From Streptococcus sp. 596553 (lineage in GTDB: Bacteria; Bacillota; Bacilli; Lactobacillales; Streptococcaceae), in NCBI RefSeq assembly GCF_900411395.1, contig NZ_OXCQ01000012.1:1-41955 (forward strand): a stretch of 41,955 nucleotides of DNA. Direction: 5' to 3'. Each line of letters starts with the position of its first letter. Within the stretch, counting starts at the first letter, position 1. This document shows, one piece after another, positions 18,143 through 26,550 of the stretch. The notes beneath the pieces are model-generated. The model made no database searches. It was not told the DNA's origin and was given only the letters and a program-made list of their open reading frames with translations. A program made the translations under genes and the position numbers.

Positions 18143-18268
18143 ATGAAAAACACAGTTAAATTGGAACAGTTTGTAGCCTTGAAGGAAAAAGACTTGCAGG
18201 AGATTCGAGGTGGGGAAAGTAGGGTTTCAAGAATCATCCTTGATTTTCTTTTCCTACGAAAAAAGTAA
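18143..18268 (+). CDS. comC: competence-stimulating peptide precursor ComC
   Basis: The 41-residue precursor has a 24-residue double-glycine leader ([19 protein letters not shown] at the start, ending RGG) and the predicted mature pheromone [17 protein letters not shown]. The leader is cleaved and the peptide exported by the ComAB transporter, which is not in this window. From memory, pneumococcal CSP-2 is [17 protein letters not shown], so this peptide differs at positions 2 and 4 only. The negatively charged first residue, the Asp at position 10 and the basic tail are kept. The ribosome site AGGAG precedes the ATG. comD starts 20 bases after the stop. Confidence 0.96.
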   Translation: MKNTVKLEQFVALKEKDLQEIRGGESRVSRIILDFLFLRKK

Positions 18269-18288
18269 TAAAATAAGGAGAAAGAGTA

Positions 18289-19614
18289 ATGGATTTACTT
18301 GGATTTGGGACAGTTATTGTTCATTTTTTAATTATTAGTCACAGTTACCGTTTAATTTGTAAAGGTCAAATAAATAGAAAAGAACTATATGTTTTTGGTA
18401 TCTATACATTACTAGTAGAAGCAGTACTTGAACTTTCCTTTTATCTTCCATATTTAGATAAAATAGGGATTGAAAGATTTTTATTTCCTTTGGGCTTATA
18501 TTCCTATTTTCGATGGATGAAACAGTATGAGAGGGATAGAGGACTATTCCTAAGTTTACTACTATCTCTTTTATATGAGAGCACTCATAACTTTCTGTCC
18601 GTAACTTTCTCCTCTATAACAGGAGACAATTTTGTTTCACAATATCATTTCCCATTCTTTTTCGTTGTAACGGTGTTGACTTATGTTGTTATATTAAAAA
18701 TCATTCATTATTTCCACTTAGAACTAACCTATTTTGACAAGGACTACCTTTATCCTTTCTTGAAAAAAGTATTTTTTGCTTTACTATTGTTACATCTTTT
18801 ATCTTTCGTTTCAGATATAGTAAGTACGATTAAACATTTGAATAGTTTTGGAAGTATCTTGTCATCTATTGTCTTTATTTCTCTCCTTTTGACCTTCTTT
18901 GCAATGAATTCGCATAAAGAACAAATGGAAAAAGAGATTGCTTTGAAGCAGAAGAAATTTGAACAGAAACATTTACAGAATTATACAGATGAAATTGTCG
19001 GACTGTATAATGAAATCCGTGGTTTTCGACATGACTATGCTGGAATGCTTGTCAGTATGCAGATGGCAATTGACAGTGGTGATTTACAGGAAATTGACAG
19101 AGTTTACAATGAAGTTTTGGTCAAAGCAAATCATAAATTGCGTTCAGATAAGTACACTTACTTTGATTTGAACAACATAGAAGATTCAGCTTTACGAAGT
19201 TTGGTTGCTCAGTCTATTGTCTATGCTCGAAATAATGGTGTAGAGTTTACACTGGAAGTAAAAGATACGATTACCAAGCTCCCAATTGAACTATTGGATT
19301 TGGTTCGTATCATGAGCGTTTTATTGAACAATGCTGTCGAAGGATCGGCTGATAGCTATAAAAAGCAGATGGAAGTAGCAATTATTAAGATGGAAACTGA
19401 AACAGTTATTGTGATTCAGAATTCATGTAAAATGACGATGACTCCTTCAGGAGATCTATTTGCTTTAGGATTCTCCACTAAGGGAAGAAATCGCGGGGTA
19501 GGATTAAATAATGTGAAAGAACTACTAGATAAGTACAACAATATTATTTTAGAAACAGAGATGGAAGGCAGTACATTTAGACAAATTATTAGATTTAAGA
19601 GGGAATTTGAATGA
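18289..19614 (+). CDS. comD: competence histidine kinase ComD, the CSP receptor
   Basis: ComD senses the pheromone at the membrane and phosphorylates ComE. The 441-residue protein has about six membrane segments in residues 1-205, a coiled linker (EKEIALKQKKFEQKHLQN), the phospho-acceptor His248 in GFRHDYAGM typical of the HPK10 class, and an ATPase domain with LLNNAVEGS (N box) and RGVGLNNVKELL (G box). Length matches the family. The N-terminal half sets pheromone specificity, so it should match the CSP-2-like peptide encoded just upstream. The stop codon overlaps the comE start (ATGA). Confidence 0.97.
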   Translation: MDLLGFGTVIVHFLIISHSYRLICKGQINRKELYVFGIYTLLVEAVLELSFYLPYLDKIGIERFLFPLGLYSYFRWMKQYERDRGLFLSLLLSLLYESTHNFLSVTFSSITGDNFVSQYHFPFFFVVTVLTYVVILKIIHYFHLELTYFDKDYLYPFLKKVFFALLLLHLLSFVSDIVSTIKHLNSFGSILSSIVFISLLLTFFAMNSHKEQMEKEIALKQKKFEQKHLQNYTDEIVGLYNEIRGFRHDYAGMLVSMQMAIDSGDLQEIDRVYNEVLVKANHKLRSDKYTYFDLNNIEDSALRSLVAQSIVYARNNGVEFTLEVKDTITKLPIELLDLVRIMSVLLNNAVEGSADSYKKQMEVAIIKMETETVIVIQNSCKMTMTPSGDLFALGFSTKGRNRGVGLNNVKELLDKYNNIILETEMEGSTFRQIIRFKREFE

Positions 19615-20363
19615 AAGTTTTAATTTTAGAAGATGTTATTGAACATCAAGTGAGACTAGAGAGAATATTGGATGAAATTTCGAAAGAATCGAATATTCCA
19701 ATATCATACAAGACAACAGGAAAAGTCCGTGAATTTGAAGAATACATTGAAAACGATGAAGTAAATCAGCTTTATTTCCTAGATATTGATATTCATGGAA
19801 TTGAGAAAAAGGGATTTGAAGTGGCTCAGCTCATTCGTCATTACAATCCTTACGCTATTATCGTCTTTATCACCAGTCGATCAGAGTTTGCGACTCTAAC
19901 CTATAAATACCAGGTATCAGCCCTAGATTTTGTTGATAAGGATATCAACGATGAGATGTTTAAGAAGAGAATTGAGCAAAATATCTTTTACACGAAGAGT
20001 ATGTTACTTGAAAATGAAGATGTGGTGGATTATTTTGACTACAATTACAAGGGAAATGATTTAAAAATCCCTTACCATGATATTTTGTATATTGAAACGA
20101 CAGGAGTCTCTCATAAATTACGTATTATTGGTAAGAATTTTGCCAAAGAGTTTTACGGTACCATGACAGATATTCAGGAAAAGGACAAACATACTCAGCG
20201 ATTTTATTCTCCTCATAAGTCATTTTTGGTAAATATAGGCAATATTAGAGAGATTGATCGAAAAAACCTAGAAATTGTTTTCTATGAAGATCATCGTTGT
20301 CCTATTTCAAGATTAAAAATTAGAAAATTAAAAGATATTTTAGAGAAAAAATCTAAAAAGTGA
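19611..20363 (+). CDS. comE: competence response regulator ComE
   Basis: ComE activates comCDE, comAB and comX when phosphorylated. The 250-residue protein has a receiver domain with acidic E7-D8, the phosphorylation site D58 in YFLDIDIHG and K near the end of the domain. The C-terminal LytTR DNA-binding domain runs from about residue 145 (LKIPYHDILYIETTG to CPISRLKIRKLKDIL). Length is standard. It overlaps comD by 4 bases. Its binding sites are at 18026-18055 and 792-821. No terminator was seen directly after it; a tRNA promoter begins at its stop codon. Confidence 0.97.
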   Translation: MKVLILEDVIEHQVRLERILDEISKESNIPISYKTTGKVREFEEYIENDEVNQLYFLDIDIHGIEKKGFEVAQLIRHYNPYAIIVFITSRSEFATLTYKYQVSALDFVDKDINDEMFKKRIEQNIFYTKSMLLENEDVVDYFDYNYKGNDLKIPYHDILYIETTGVSHKLRIIGKNFAKEFYGTMTDIQEKDKHTQRFYSPHKSFLVNIGNIREIDRKNLEIVFYEDHRCPISRLKIRKLKDILEKKSKK

Positions 20364-20391
20364 TTGACAATTAGTAAGAAATTGATATAAT
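20364..20391 (+). promoter_or_regulatory. tRNA-Glu/tRNA-Asn promoter
   Basis: -35 TTGACA (20364-20369), a 16-base spacer and an extended -10 TGA-TATAAT (hexamer 20386-20391): near consensus. It starts directly after the comE stop codon. Confidence 0.85.
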
Positions 20392-20414
20392 GGTTATATC
20401 TGCTACAGATAGAA

Positions 20415-20486
20415 GGTCCGTTGGTCAAGGGGTTAAGACACCGCCTTTTCACGGCGGTAACACGGGTTCGAATCCCGTACGGACTA
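20415..20486 (+). tRNA. tRNA-Glu (anticodon TTC)
   Basis: A 72-base cloverleaf can be folded. Acceptor GGTCCGT pairs with ACGGACT, the anticodon loop TTTTCAC has TTC, and the T-arm is CGGGTTCGAATCCCG. CCA is not encoded. Confidence 0.96.
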
Positions 20487-20491
20487 TTTTA

Positions 20492-20565
20492 TCCGCCATA
20501 GCTCAGTTGGTAGTAGCGCATGACTGTTAATCATGATGTCGTAGGTTCGAGTCCTACTGGCGGAG
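20492..20565 (+). tRNA. tRNA-Asn (anticodon GTT)
   Basis: A 74-base cloverleaf can be folded. Acceptor TCCGCCA pairs with TGGCGGA, the anticodon loop CTGTTAA has GTT, and the T-arm is GTAGGTTCGAGTCCTAC. It lies 5 bases after tRNA-Glu, so the two share a transcript. Confidence 0.96.
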
Positions 20566-20572
20566 TATAGAT

Positions 20573-20602
20573 AAAAAGGAACACAACTGTGTTCCTCTTT
20601 TT
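20573..20602. terminator. bidirectional terminator between tRNA-Asn and the TetR gene
   Basis: AGGAACAC (20577-20584) and GTGTTCCT (20589-20596) form a perfect stem with a 4-base loop, with A5 on the left and a CTTTTT tract on the right. It can serve both the tRNA transcript and the convergent TetR gene. Confidence 0.88.
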
Positions 20603-20605
20603 GTA

Positions 20606-21148
20606 TCAATTTGTATCACCAAGCATCTTCATAAGGAAATCTGTTATTTCTTGAGGACTTTCTTTTTTTCCATGTGCAATCCAAGTTTGACAGACACCAA
20701 AAAGTGCATGAGTTAGATAGATGCTACTATATTCTAATTCAGTGGTGTTTAGATTTAGTTGAATAAATCGCTTTTGTAAATCTGTACTGAGCATGATATG
20801 AAGTTTATTTCGTAAGAAATTTTGGATTTCTTTAGTCCCATTTTCAGAAAGAAGGGCAGCCAGAAGTGGTTCTGACTCCAGATATTCAAATACTTCTAAA
20901 ATAGCTTCTCTTTTGTGATGAGTATGTTTTTGAAAAATATATTCAAATGTATGGAATAGTTTGCTTTGATAGTGCTCGATCATATCATACTTATCCTTAT
21001 AGTGAGTATAGAAGCTGGAACGACTAATTCCGGCTTTTTCTGCTAGCTTGACAGTAGAAATTTGATCAAATGGCTGTTCCATCAGTAATTGTACCATAGC
21101 ATTTTCAATAGTTCGCTTTGTTTTTAAGCGTTTGTTACTTTCTTGCAT
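20606..21148 (-). CDS. TetR/AcrR family transcriptional regulator
   Basis: The 180-residue protein has the N-terminal TetR helix-turn-helix (RTIENAMVQLLMEQPFDQIS, then VKLAEKAGISRSSFYTHYKD) and a helical ligand-binding C-terminal domain with a GLxF-like end. The ligand is unknown. It is divergent from the YhgE/Pip gene, and the gap holds a palindrome TTAGAC-N5-GTCTAA plus a second partial one, so autoregulation and control of the neighbour are likely. Family practice makes it a repressor, which is inference. Confidence 0.92.
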   Translation of the reverse strand: MQESNKRLKTKRTIENAMVQLLMEQPFDQISTVKLAEKAGISRSSFYTHYKDKYDMIEHYQSKLFHTFEYIFQKHTHHKREAILEVFEYLESEPLLAALLSENGTKEIQNFLRNKLHIMLSTDLQKRFIQLNLNTTELEYSSIYLTHALFGVCQTWIAHGKKESPQEITDFLMKMLGDTN

Positions 21149-21168
21149 AGTTCCTCCTTGTAAACAAA

Positions 21169-21185
21169 TTAGACTATCTGTCTAA
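21169..21185. promoter_or_regulatory. palindromic operator, probable TetR binding site
   Basis: TTAGACTATCTGTCTAA has perfect 6-base arms TTAGAC and GTCTAA around TATCT. It lies just upstream of the TetR gene start, on the divergent side of the YhgE/Pip promoter. Confidence 0.7.
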
Positions 21186-21202
21186 AAAATGGATTTTTTA
21201 TC

Positions 21203-21230
21203 TTGTAATTTAGATTTTTTAATGTATAAT
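21203..21230 (+). promoter_or_regulatory. promoter of the YhgE/Pip gene
   Basis: -35 TTGTAA (21203-21208), a 16-base spacer and a perfect -10 TATAAT (21225-21230). Confidence 0.7.
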
Positions 21231-21245
21231 CTATTATATCAAAAT

Positions 21246-21264
21246 TTTAGACAATATGTTTAAA
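21246..21264. promoter_or_regulatory. second, imperfect operator near the YhgE/Pip start
   Basis: TTTAGACA (21246-21253) and TGTTTAAA (21257-21264) are near-palindromic arms carrying the same TTAGAC core as the site at 21169. It lies where transcription would start, so a bound repressor should block it. It also overlaps the upstream in-frame ATG, which argues against that ATG being the real start. Confidence 0.55.
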
Positions 21265-21276
21265 AAAGGAGAATCT

Positions 21277-23919
21277 ATGTTTAAAGAATGGAAAGCAATT
21301 TTTAAAAAACCAACCTTTATTATTGTCATGATAGGGATTTCTCTTATTCCAGCTCTGTACAATATCATATTTTTGTCATCAATGTGGGATCCATATGGTC
21401 AATTGTCTGACTTACCTGTGGCAGTTGTCAATAATGATAAAGAGGCTTCCTATAATGGTAATACTATGGCAATAGGAAAAGACATGGTGTCCAATTTAAA
21501 AGAAAATAAAACCTTGGATTTTCATTTTGTAGATGAAGAGGAAGGAAAGAAGGGATTGGAAGATGGCGATTACTATATGGTAGTGACTTTACCAAGTGAT
21601 TTATCTGAAAAAGCAGCTTCTATTTTAACGGATCATCCAGAGCAAATGCAAATCGATTATCAGACTTCAAGTGGTCATAGTTTTATTGCCAGCAAGATGA
21701 GCGATTCTGCGATGACACAATTAAAGCAGAATGTTTCTACCAATGTAACCGAGACCTATACTAAGGCTTTATTTAACAAAATGGTTGATTTAAAGGATGG
21801 AATGAGTCAAGCAGCTTCTGGTAGTGAAAAATTAACTGATGGGGCGAATCAGTTAGTGGCAGGAAGTCAAACATTAACTACTAACCTACACTCTTTAGCA
21901 GCTTCAAGTTTAAGATTTTCAAATGGAACGGAGCAGTTTACTAGAGGATTATCCTCTTATGTTTCTGGTGTCGAACAACTTCATCTTGGCTTAGGGAATT
22001 TTAATAGTGGTTTAGTTACATATACTGGTGCAGTGAGTCAATTAGATAGTGGATTAGGTCAATTATCTTCTAAAAGTCCTGAATTGGTAGGAGGAATCAA
22101 TCAACTATATACTGGTGTAGAGTCCTATACTGGCGGTGTTTCTAAACTCAATGTTGGTCTGAATCAATTCTCATCTGGTGTTAGTGCCTATACAAATGGA
22201 GTGGGAAATCTTGCAACAGGTGCGAATCAGTTATCTAATCAATCAGCTACACTTCGAATGGGTGTGGAGCAATTAAATGAAGGGATTCAACAACTTTCTA
22301 GCAAGTTAGATGCTTCGTCTGAGCAAAAAGATCAAATTGTTCAATTATCTTCTGGTTTGAATCAGTTAAATCAAGTTATTCAAAATATTGATGTTGAAGA
22401 TACAAAACAATTAGATTCTGTTTTATCAAGTATAGCATCTCTTTCTAATCAAATGTTAGTAAGTGCTCAGTCTGAAAAAGCAACTACATTAGCCAATATT
22501 CAATCGACAGCAGCTTATCAATCATTGACAAGTGAGCAACAAGCTGAAATAAGTGCTTCTGTATCTCAAAATTCGACTGATAGTATTCAATCGGCTCAGT
22601 CAATTGTAGCTTTAGTACAAGGTTTACAGGGAAGTTTAGAAAACTTACAAAATCAATCTTCTAATCTTTCGATTTTAAAAAATCAAGCTAATCAAGTATT
22701 ACCGCTTGCTTTTACTTCTTTGACAGGATTGTCAAGTGGATTAACAGAAATACAAGGAGTAGTGACGAGTAAATTAGTTCCTGTCAGTCAGTCGATTGCA
22801 ACAGGTGTAAATGCATATACTGCAGGTGTTGATAAAATTTCTCAAGGCGCAAGTCAACTAAGTGAAAAAAATTCCACCTTGACAGGTAGTTTGGATCAAC
22901 TAGTTTCAGGCTCAAATACCTTGACACAAAAATCTTCTAACTTGACAGCAGGAGTTGGTCAATTAGTTGAAAAAACTCCAGAATTAGTGTCTGGGATTGA
23001 AAAATTATCAACTGGCTCTAACCAATTGAATCAAAAGAGTCAAGAATTGATAGCAGGAGTTGATAAATTGCAGTCAGGCTCTAGCCAACTAGTTGACAAA
23101 TCCAGTCAGTTACTTTCAGGTGCTTCTCAATTAGAAAGTGGAGCTAATAAATTGGCAGATGGAGCTGGGAAACTAGCAGAAGGTGGAACAAAGTTAACTT
23201 CTGGATTGGAAGGTTTACAGATAGGAGTTGCTTCTTTGGGACAAGGATTAGGTAATGCTAGTGATCAACTCAAGTCAGCATCAACAGAATCTAAAAATGC
23301 AGAGATTTTGTCAAATCCTCTCAGTCTATCCAAAACTGACAATGACCAAGTTCCTGTAAATGGAATTGCAATGGCTCCTTATATGATATCAGTTGCTCTC
23401 TTTGTTGCAGCAATATCAACGAATATGATCTTTGCGAAGTTGCCTTCAGGACGTCATCCAGAGAGCCGTTGGGCTTGGTTGAAATCTCGAGCAGAAATAA
23501 ATGGTATTATAGCTGTTTTAGCAGGAATTTTGGTATATGGAGGAGTTCATCTTATTGGTTTAACTGCAAATCATGAGATGAGAACATTTATTCTCATTAT
23601 CCTAACAAGTTTAGTATTCATGTCCATGGTGACCGCTTTAACAACATGGAATAGTCGTATAGGAGCTTTCTTTTCTCTTATCTTGCTTTTATTACAGTTA
23701 GCATCAAGTGCAGGTACTTATCCACTTGCCTTGACAAATGATTTCTTTAGAGCTATTAATCCCTGGTTACCAATGAGTTATTCAGTTTCGGGATTACGAC
23801 AAACAATCTCTATGACAGGAAATATTCATCATCAAGTTATTTTCCTTGCCGTTATATTAGTACTATTTATTTGTTTAGGTATGCTAGCCTATCAACCTAA
23901 GAAAATGGAAGAAGATTAA
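21277..23919 (+). CDS. YhgE/Pip domain-containing membrane protein
   Basis: The 880-residue protein belongs to the YhgE/Pip family, which includes the Lactococcus phage infection protein and is related to the ABC-2 membrane fold and to EsaA/YueB phage receptors. It has an N-terminal membrane segment (about 17-37, IIVMIGISLIPALYNIIF), a long extracellular region of some 650 residues built from degenerate repeats of the type L-x-x-G with a period near 7, and five or six C-terminal membrane segments from about 710. The ATG at 21277 has a good AAAGGAG ribosome site; an in-frame ATG 7 codons upstream lies within an operator-like site and lacks one. The function here is unknown. A TetR gene diverges from it. 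Confidence 0.9.
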   Translation: MFKEWKAIFKKPTFIIVMIGISLIPALYNIIFLSSMWDPYGQLSDLPVAVVNNDKEASYNGNTMAIGKDMVSNLKENKTLDFHFVDEEEGKKGLEDGDYYMVVTLPSDLSEKAASILTDHPEQMQIDYQTSSGHSFIASKMSDSAMTQLKQNVSTNVTETYTKALFNKMVDLKDGMSQAASGSEKLTDGANQLVAGSQTLTTNLHSLAASSLRFSNGTEQFTRGLSSYVSGVEQLHLGLGNFNSGLVTYTGAVSQLDSGLGQLSSKSPELVGGINQLYTGVESYTGGVSKLNVGLNQFSSGVSAYTNGVGNLATGANQLSNQSATLRMGVEQLNEGIQQLSSKLDASSEQKDQIVQLSSGLNQLNQVIQNIDVEDTKQLDSVLSSIASLSNQMLVSAQSEKATTLANIQSTAAYQSLTSEQQAEISASVSQNSTDSIQSAQSIVALVQGLQGSLENLQNQSSNLSILKNQANQVLPLAFTSLTGLSSGLTEIQGVVTSKLVPVSQSIATGVNAYTAGVDKISQGASQLSEKNSTLTGSLDQLVSGSNTLTQKSSNLTAGVGQLVEKTPELVSGIEKLSTGSNQLNQKSQELIAGVDKLQSGSSQLVDKSSQLLSGASQLESGANKLADGAGKLAEGGTKLTSGLEGLQIGVASLGQGLGNASDQLKSASTESKNAEILSNPLSLSKTDNDQVPVNGIAMAPYMISVALFVAAISTNMIFAKLPSGRHPESRWAWLKSRAEINGIIAVLAGILVYGGVHLIGLTANHEMRTFILIILTSLVFMSMVTALTTWNSRIGAFFSLILLLLQLASSAGTYPLALTNDFFRAINPWLPMSYSVSGLRQTISMTGNIHHQVIFLAVILVLFICLGMLAYQPKKMEED

Positions 23920-23947
23920 AAAAATCGACCAACTGGTCGATTTTTTT
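23918..23947. terminator. bidirectional terminator between the Pip and YfhO genes
   Basis: ATCGACC and GGTCGAT pair around AACT with A7 and T7 flanks. It serves both convergent genes, and the A and T runs form part of both stop codons. Confidence 0.9.
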
Positions 23948-26489
23948 ATGTCTTAGATGATTTTCGTTTGTGATTATAGATTCCAAATAGTAAAAGAGAA
24001 GTAAAGGAACAGATTGCTCCAGTAATAAAACCATTGGGAATAAAGGAAAGTGTAATAGTTCCTTTTCCCTTAGGAACGTCAACTTTCATAAAGCCAGTTT
24101 GAGCTTGTTTCATTTCTATTTTCTTATCATCTTGGTAGGCAGACCAACCTTTGTCATAAGGAATAGTGAAAAAAATAGATGTATCTTGTTGGACATCATA
24201 TGTAGCAAAAACATTGTTTTTAGAAGTTGATACTGTGACAGGTTGTTCTTTAATTTTTTGAATTGCCTCAGTTAAAGTTTGGGTATCTAAACGGTAGAAG
24301 GTAGGAGATTCAAATGATACTTGTGAATTTCCAGGGAAACTAACATGAATATTAAAAGTTTTTGTATCTTTTGTATAGCCTAGATTAAAGAAGGAGAAGA
24401 CATTATCAGTTGTAAAAGTTTTCTTTTCTCCATTTACAAGAATGTCAACCTTTTTTTGTTTGTCATTAGAAAAGTGAAGGTTTGTGAAAGAAAGATAAAC
24501 TTGACTGTTTTCGGGAACCTCAATTTGATACTGGATTGCTGCATCCTCATTTGAAGAACTTGTAACACTAATCAAATCATTAGTATTTTCTGTTTTGTCA
24601 TAAGGAATTGGAGAAAAATAATCAAAATCGACGTTAGCAAGTTGATTTAAAAACGAGGCCTGATTATCTAGAGTGTGTTCAGTGAACTTGACATCATTGT
24701 AAACAGATTGACTAGCAAATGCAATTGGAAGAGAGAATTGATTTTCATATAGGGTAAGATTATCTTTTTGATATACATCTTGGAAACCATACTTATCAAT
24801 AGGGTTTTCTGAGATATTATACTGGATTCCAAATAAACTATCAGCCAAAATACTATTATTGGCATAACGGAGATTGAGATTAGTCCCAGAGGATTTAAAT
24901 CCAAGTTTATCCAAAGTAGAGCTTGCTGAACGATTTCGAACAGATGAAAATTGAGAGATTCCATTGTAGTTGAATTTCATACTGTCATTTCCTGTCTGAG
25001 TCTCTAGTTTCTCAGTACGAGTAAATTGATTTCCAATATATGTTGAGAAAGATTCCATAGCTGGGATATCTCGATTATATGCACTTCGAGAAGCAAAGCC
25101 CCATTCTTTAGCAATTCCGTCCATTTGAGATGAAGCATTTAAACTTATTTCAACTATTATAAATAAAGAGATTAGAATGGCAAATAGATTTACAGAGATA
25201 AACTTTTTGATAACTGCAAGGAGTAAAAGAGAATAGACAACTAAAAATTCAAGAGTCAGTAGAATATTCAAATCTGTTAAAAAAGAATAATGTGATTTTA
25301 GATAGATGGTAGCTAAAAATCCTGTTACTATAAGAAAAAGCGAAACTAAAAAATTCCAGATTTTAATTTCTTTCAGACGATTTAAGACTTCCGCTGCTGT
25401 GTAAATTAACAAGGTAGAGAAAATCCAAGAATAGCGATGTAAAAACATATTTGGAGTATGCATACCTTGCCAAAATAAATCAAGAGCTTCTATATAAAAG
25501 CTGGCAATTAGAAATGCAAAGAAAATTGCATAGATAAGTTTCACGTGAAACTTAATAGATTTCAGTGTAAAAAATAAAATGGTCAAAATAAAGGGAAGTA
25601 GTCCTACAAAAATCATTGGAATAGCCCTATACTTTGTTGTATCAAAGGAACCGATGAATTGCTTAGCAAAGAGATCAAGATACCAGCTACTTTCAGTTTG
25701 AAACTTTGTAACTTCAGTCAATTTTTCCCCATGTGTCTGTAAATCAAACAGAGTGGGAAGAGTCATAATCAAACTAGCCATACCAGCTAAAAAGGAGATA
25801 ACTATGAAATCAAGAACCGATGATTTTCGAGTCTTAAAATCCCACGAAATTTGACAGAGATACCAGAAAATAAGAAATAATGCTGTCATATAGCCAAAAT
25901 AATAGTTTTGGATAAATAAGATTGACAGACTTGTAAAGTATAATGTGAATTTCTTTTCAGTTATCAGTAGATGTAAACCAGTGATAATTAAAGGAATCAA
26001 GATAAAAACATCTAACCAGGTTTTTATCTCTAACTGACTAACGGTAAAGCTCATCAGAGCATAGGAAGTAGATAAAGCTAGTTTTAAAGGATTAGGAATC
26101 GATTGAAATAATTTATTTAAACTAAAGTAAGTTGACAGTCCAATCAATCCAAATTTTAAGAGAGTTGTCAGATAGACAGCATCTGGCATATTTGTTAGAT
26201 CAAAAAAGTAAACTAGTGGTGAAAAGAAACTACCCAAGTAATAACTAGATAGGGCATAGAAATTTAATCCGAGGCCACTTGTAAAGGTGTAAAACAAACT
26301 ACCATTTCCGTGTAGGATATTTCTTAGAGATATATCAAAAATAACGTATTGATGAAACCCATCTCCTAATAGTGGAGATGTATCGCTATTCCAGTAGATA
26401 CCTTGAGATAGATATACTCCTATCATAATGATTATGGGAATGATGAAAGAAACAAAATAGGTCCAATATGTTTTAAAAAATAATTTCAT
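23946..26489 (-). CDS. YfhO family membrane protein
   Basis: The 847-residue protein belongs to the YfhO family of large polytopic membrane proteins, which in Bacillus and Listeria have been linked to glycosylation of teichoic acids. It has about twelve membrane segments in residues 1-460, starting YWTYFVSFIIPIIIMIGVYL, then an extracytoplasmic domain of some 350 residues rich in beta-strand patterns (NLTLYENQFSLPIAFA), and a final membrane segment near the C-terminus (ITGAICSFTSLLLFGIY). This is a GT-C glycosyltransferase-like topology. The substrate is unknown here. A perfect parS core lies inside the gene at 25537. Confidence 0.88.
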   Translation of the reverse strand: MKLFFKTYWTYFVSFIIPIIIMIGVYLSQGIYWNSDTSPLLGDGFHQYVIFDISLRNILHGNGSLFYTFTSGLGLNFYALSSYYLGSFFSPLVYFFDLTNMPDAVYLTTLLKFGLIGLSTYFSLNKLFQSIPNPLKLALSTSYALMSFTVSQLEIKTWLDVFILIPLIITGLHLLITEKKFTLYFTSLSILFIQNYYFGYMTALFLIFWYLCQISWDFKTRKSSVLDFIVISFLAGMASLIMTLPTLFDLQTHGEKLTEVTKFQTESSWYLDLFAKQFIGSFDTTKYRAIPMIFVGLLPFILTILFFTLKSIKFHVKLIYAIFFAFLIASFYIEALDLFWQGMHTPNMFLHRYSWIFSTLLIYTAAEVLNRLKEIKIWNFLVSLFLIVTGFLATIYLKSHYSFLTDLNILLTLEFLVVYSLLLLAVIKKFISVNLFAILISLFIIVEISLNASSQMDGIAKEWGFASRSAYNRDIPAMESFSTYIGNQFTRTEKLETQTGNDSMKFNYNGISQFSSVRNRSASSTLDKLGFKSSGTNLNLRYANNSILADSLFGIQYNISENPIDKYGFQDVYQKDNLTLYENQFSLPIAFASQSVYNDVKFTEHTLDNQASFLNQLANVDFDYFSPIPYDKTENTNDLISVTSSSNEDAAIQYQIEVPENSQVYLSFTNLHFSNDKQKKVDILVNGEKKTFTTDNVFSFFNLGYTKDTKTFNIHVSFPGNSQVSFESPTFYRLDTQTLTEAIQKIKEQPVTVSTSKNNVFATYDVQQDTSIFFTIPYDKGWSAYQDDKKIEMKQAQTGFMKVDVPKGKGTITLSFIPNGFITGAICSFTSLLLFGIYNHKRKSSKT
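25537..25552. promoter_or_regulatory. parS site inside the yfhO-like gene
   Basis: AGTTTCACGTGAAACT contains the 14-base core GTTTCACGTGAAAC perfectly and is part of an 18-base perfect palindrome (25536-25553). It is 5.2 kb from comE and about 10.4 kb from the origin gap. In pneumococcus a parS site about this far from comCDE has been reported to affect competence. Confidence 0.93.
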
Positions 26490-26509
26490 GTTACCTCATA
26501 AAATGTTAG

Positions 26510-26540
26510 AAAACTCAGCTGGTTAACCCAACTGAGTTTT
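26510..26540 (-). terminator. terminator after ykpA
   Basis: AAAACTCAG (26510-26518) and CTGAGTTTT (26532-26540) form a perfect 9-base stem around a 13-base loop that is itself partly palindromic. The hairpin is followed by few T on the minus strand, so some read-through into the yfhO-like gene is possible. Confidence 0.65.
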
Positions 26541-26550
26541 GAAGTTTTAT

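Noticed and set aside
18016..18237. A 73-codon minus-strand frame over the comC promoter and leader
   Set aside because: It is antisense to comC and its ComE site; the comC product on the plus strand is unambiguous.
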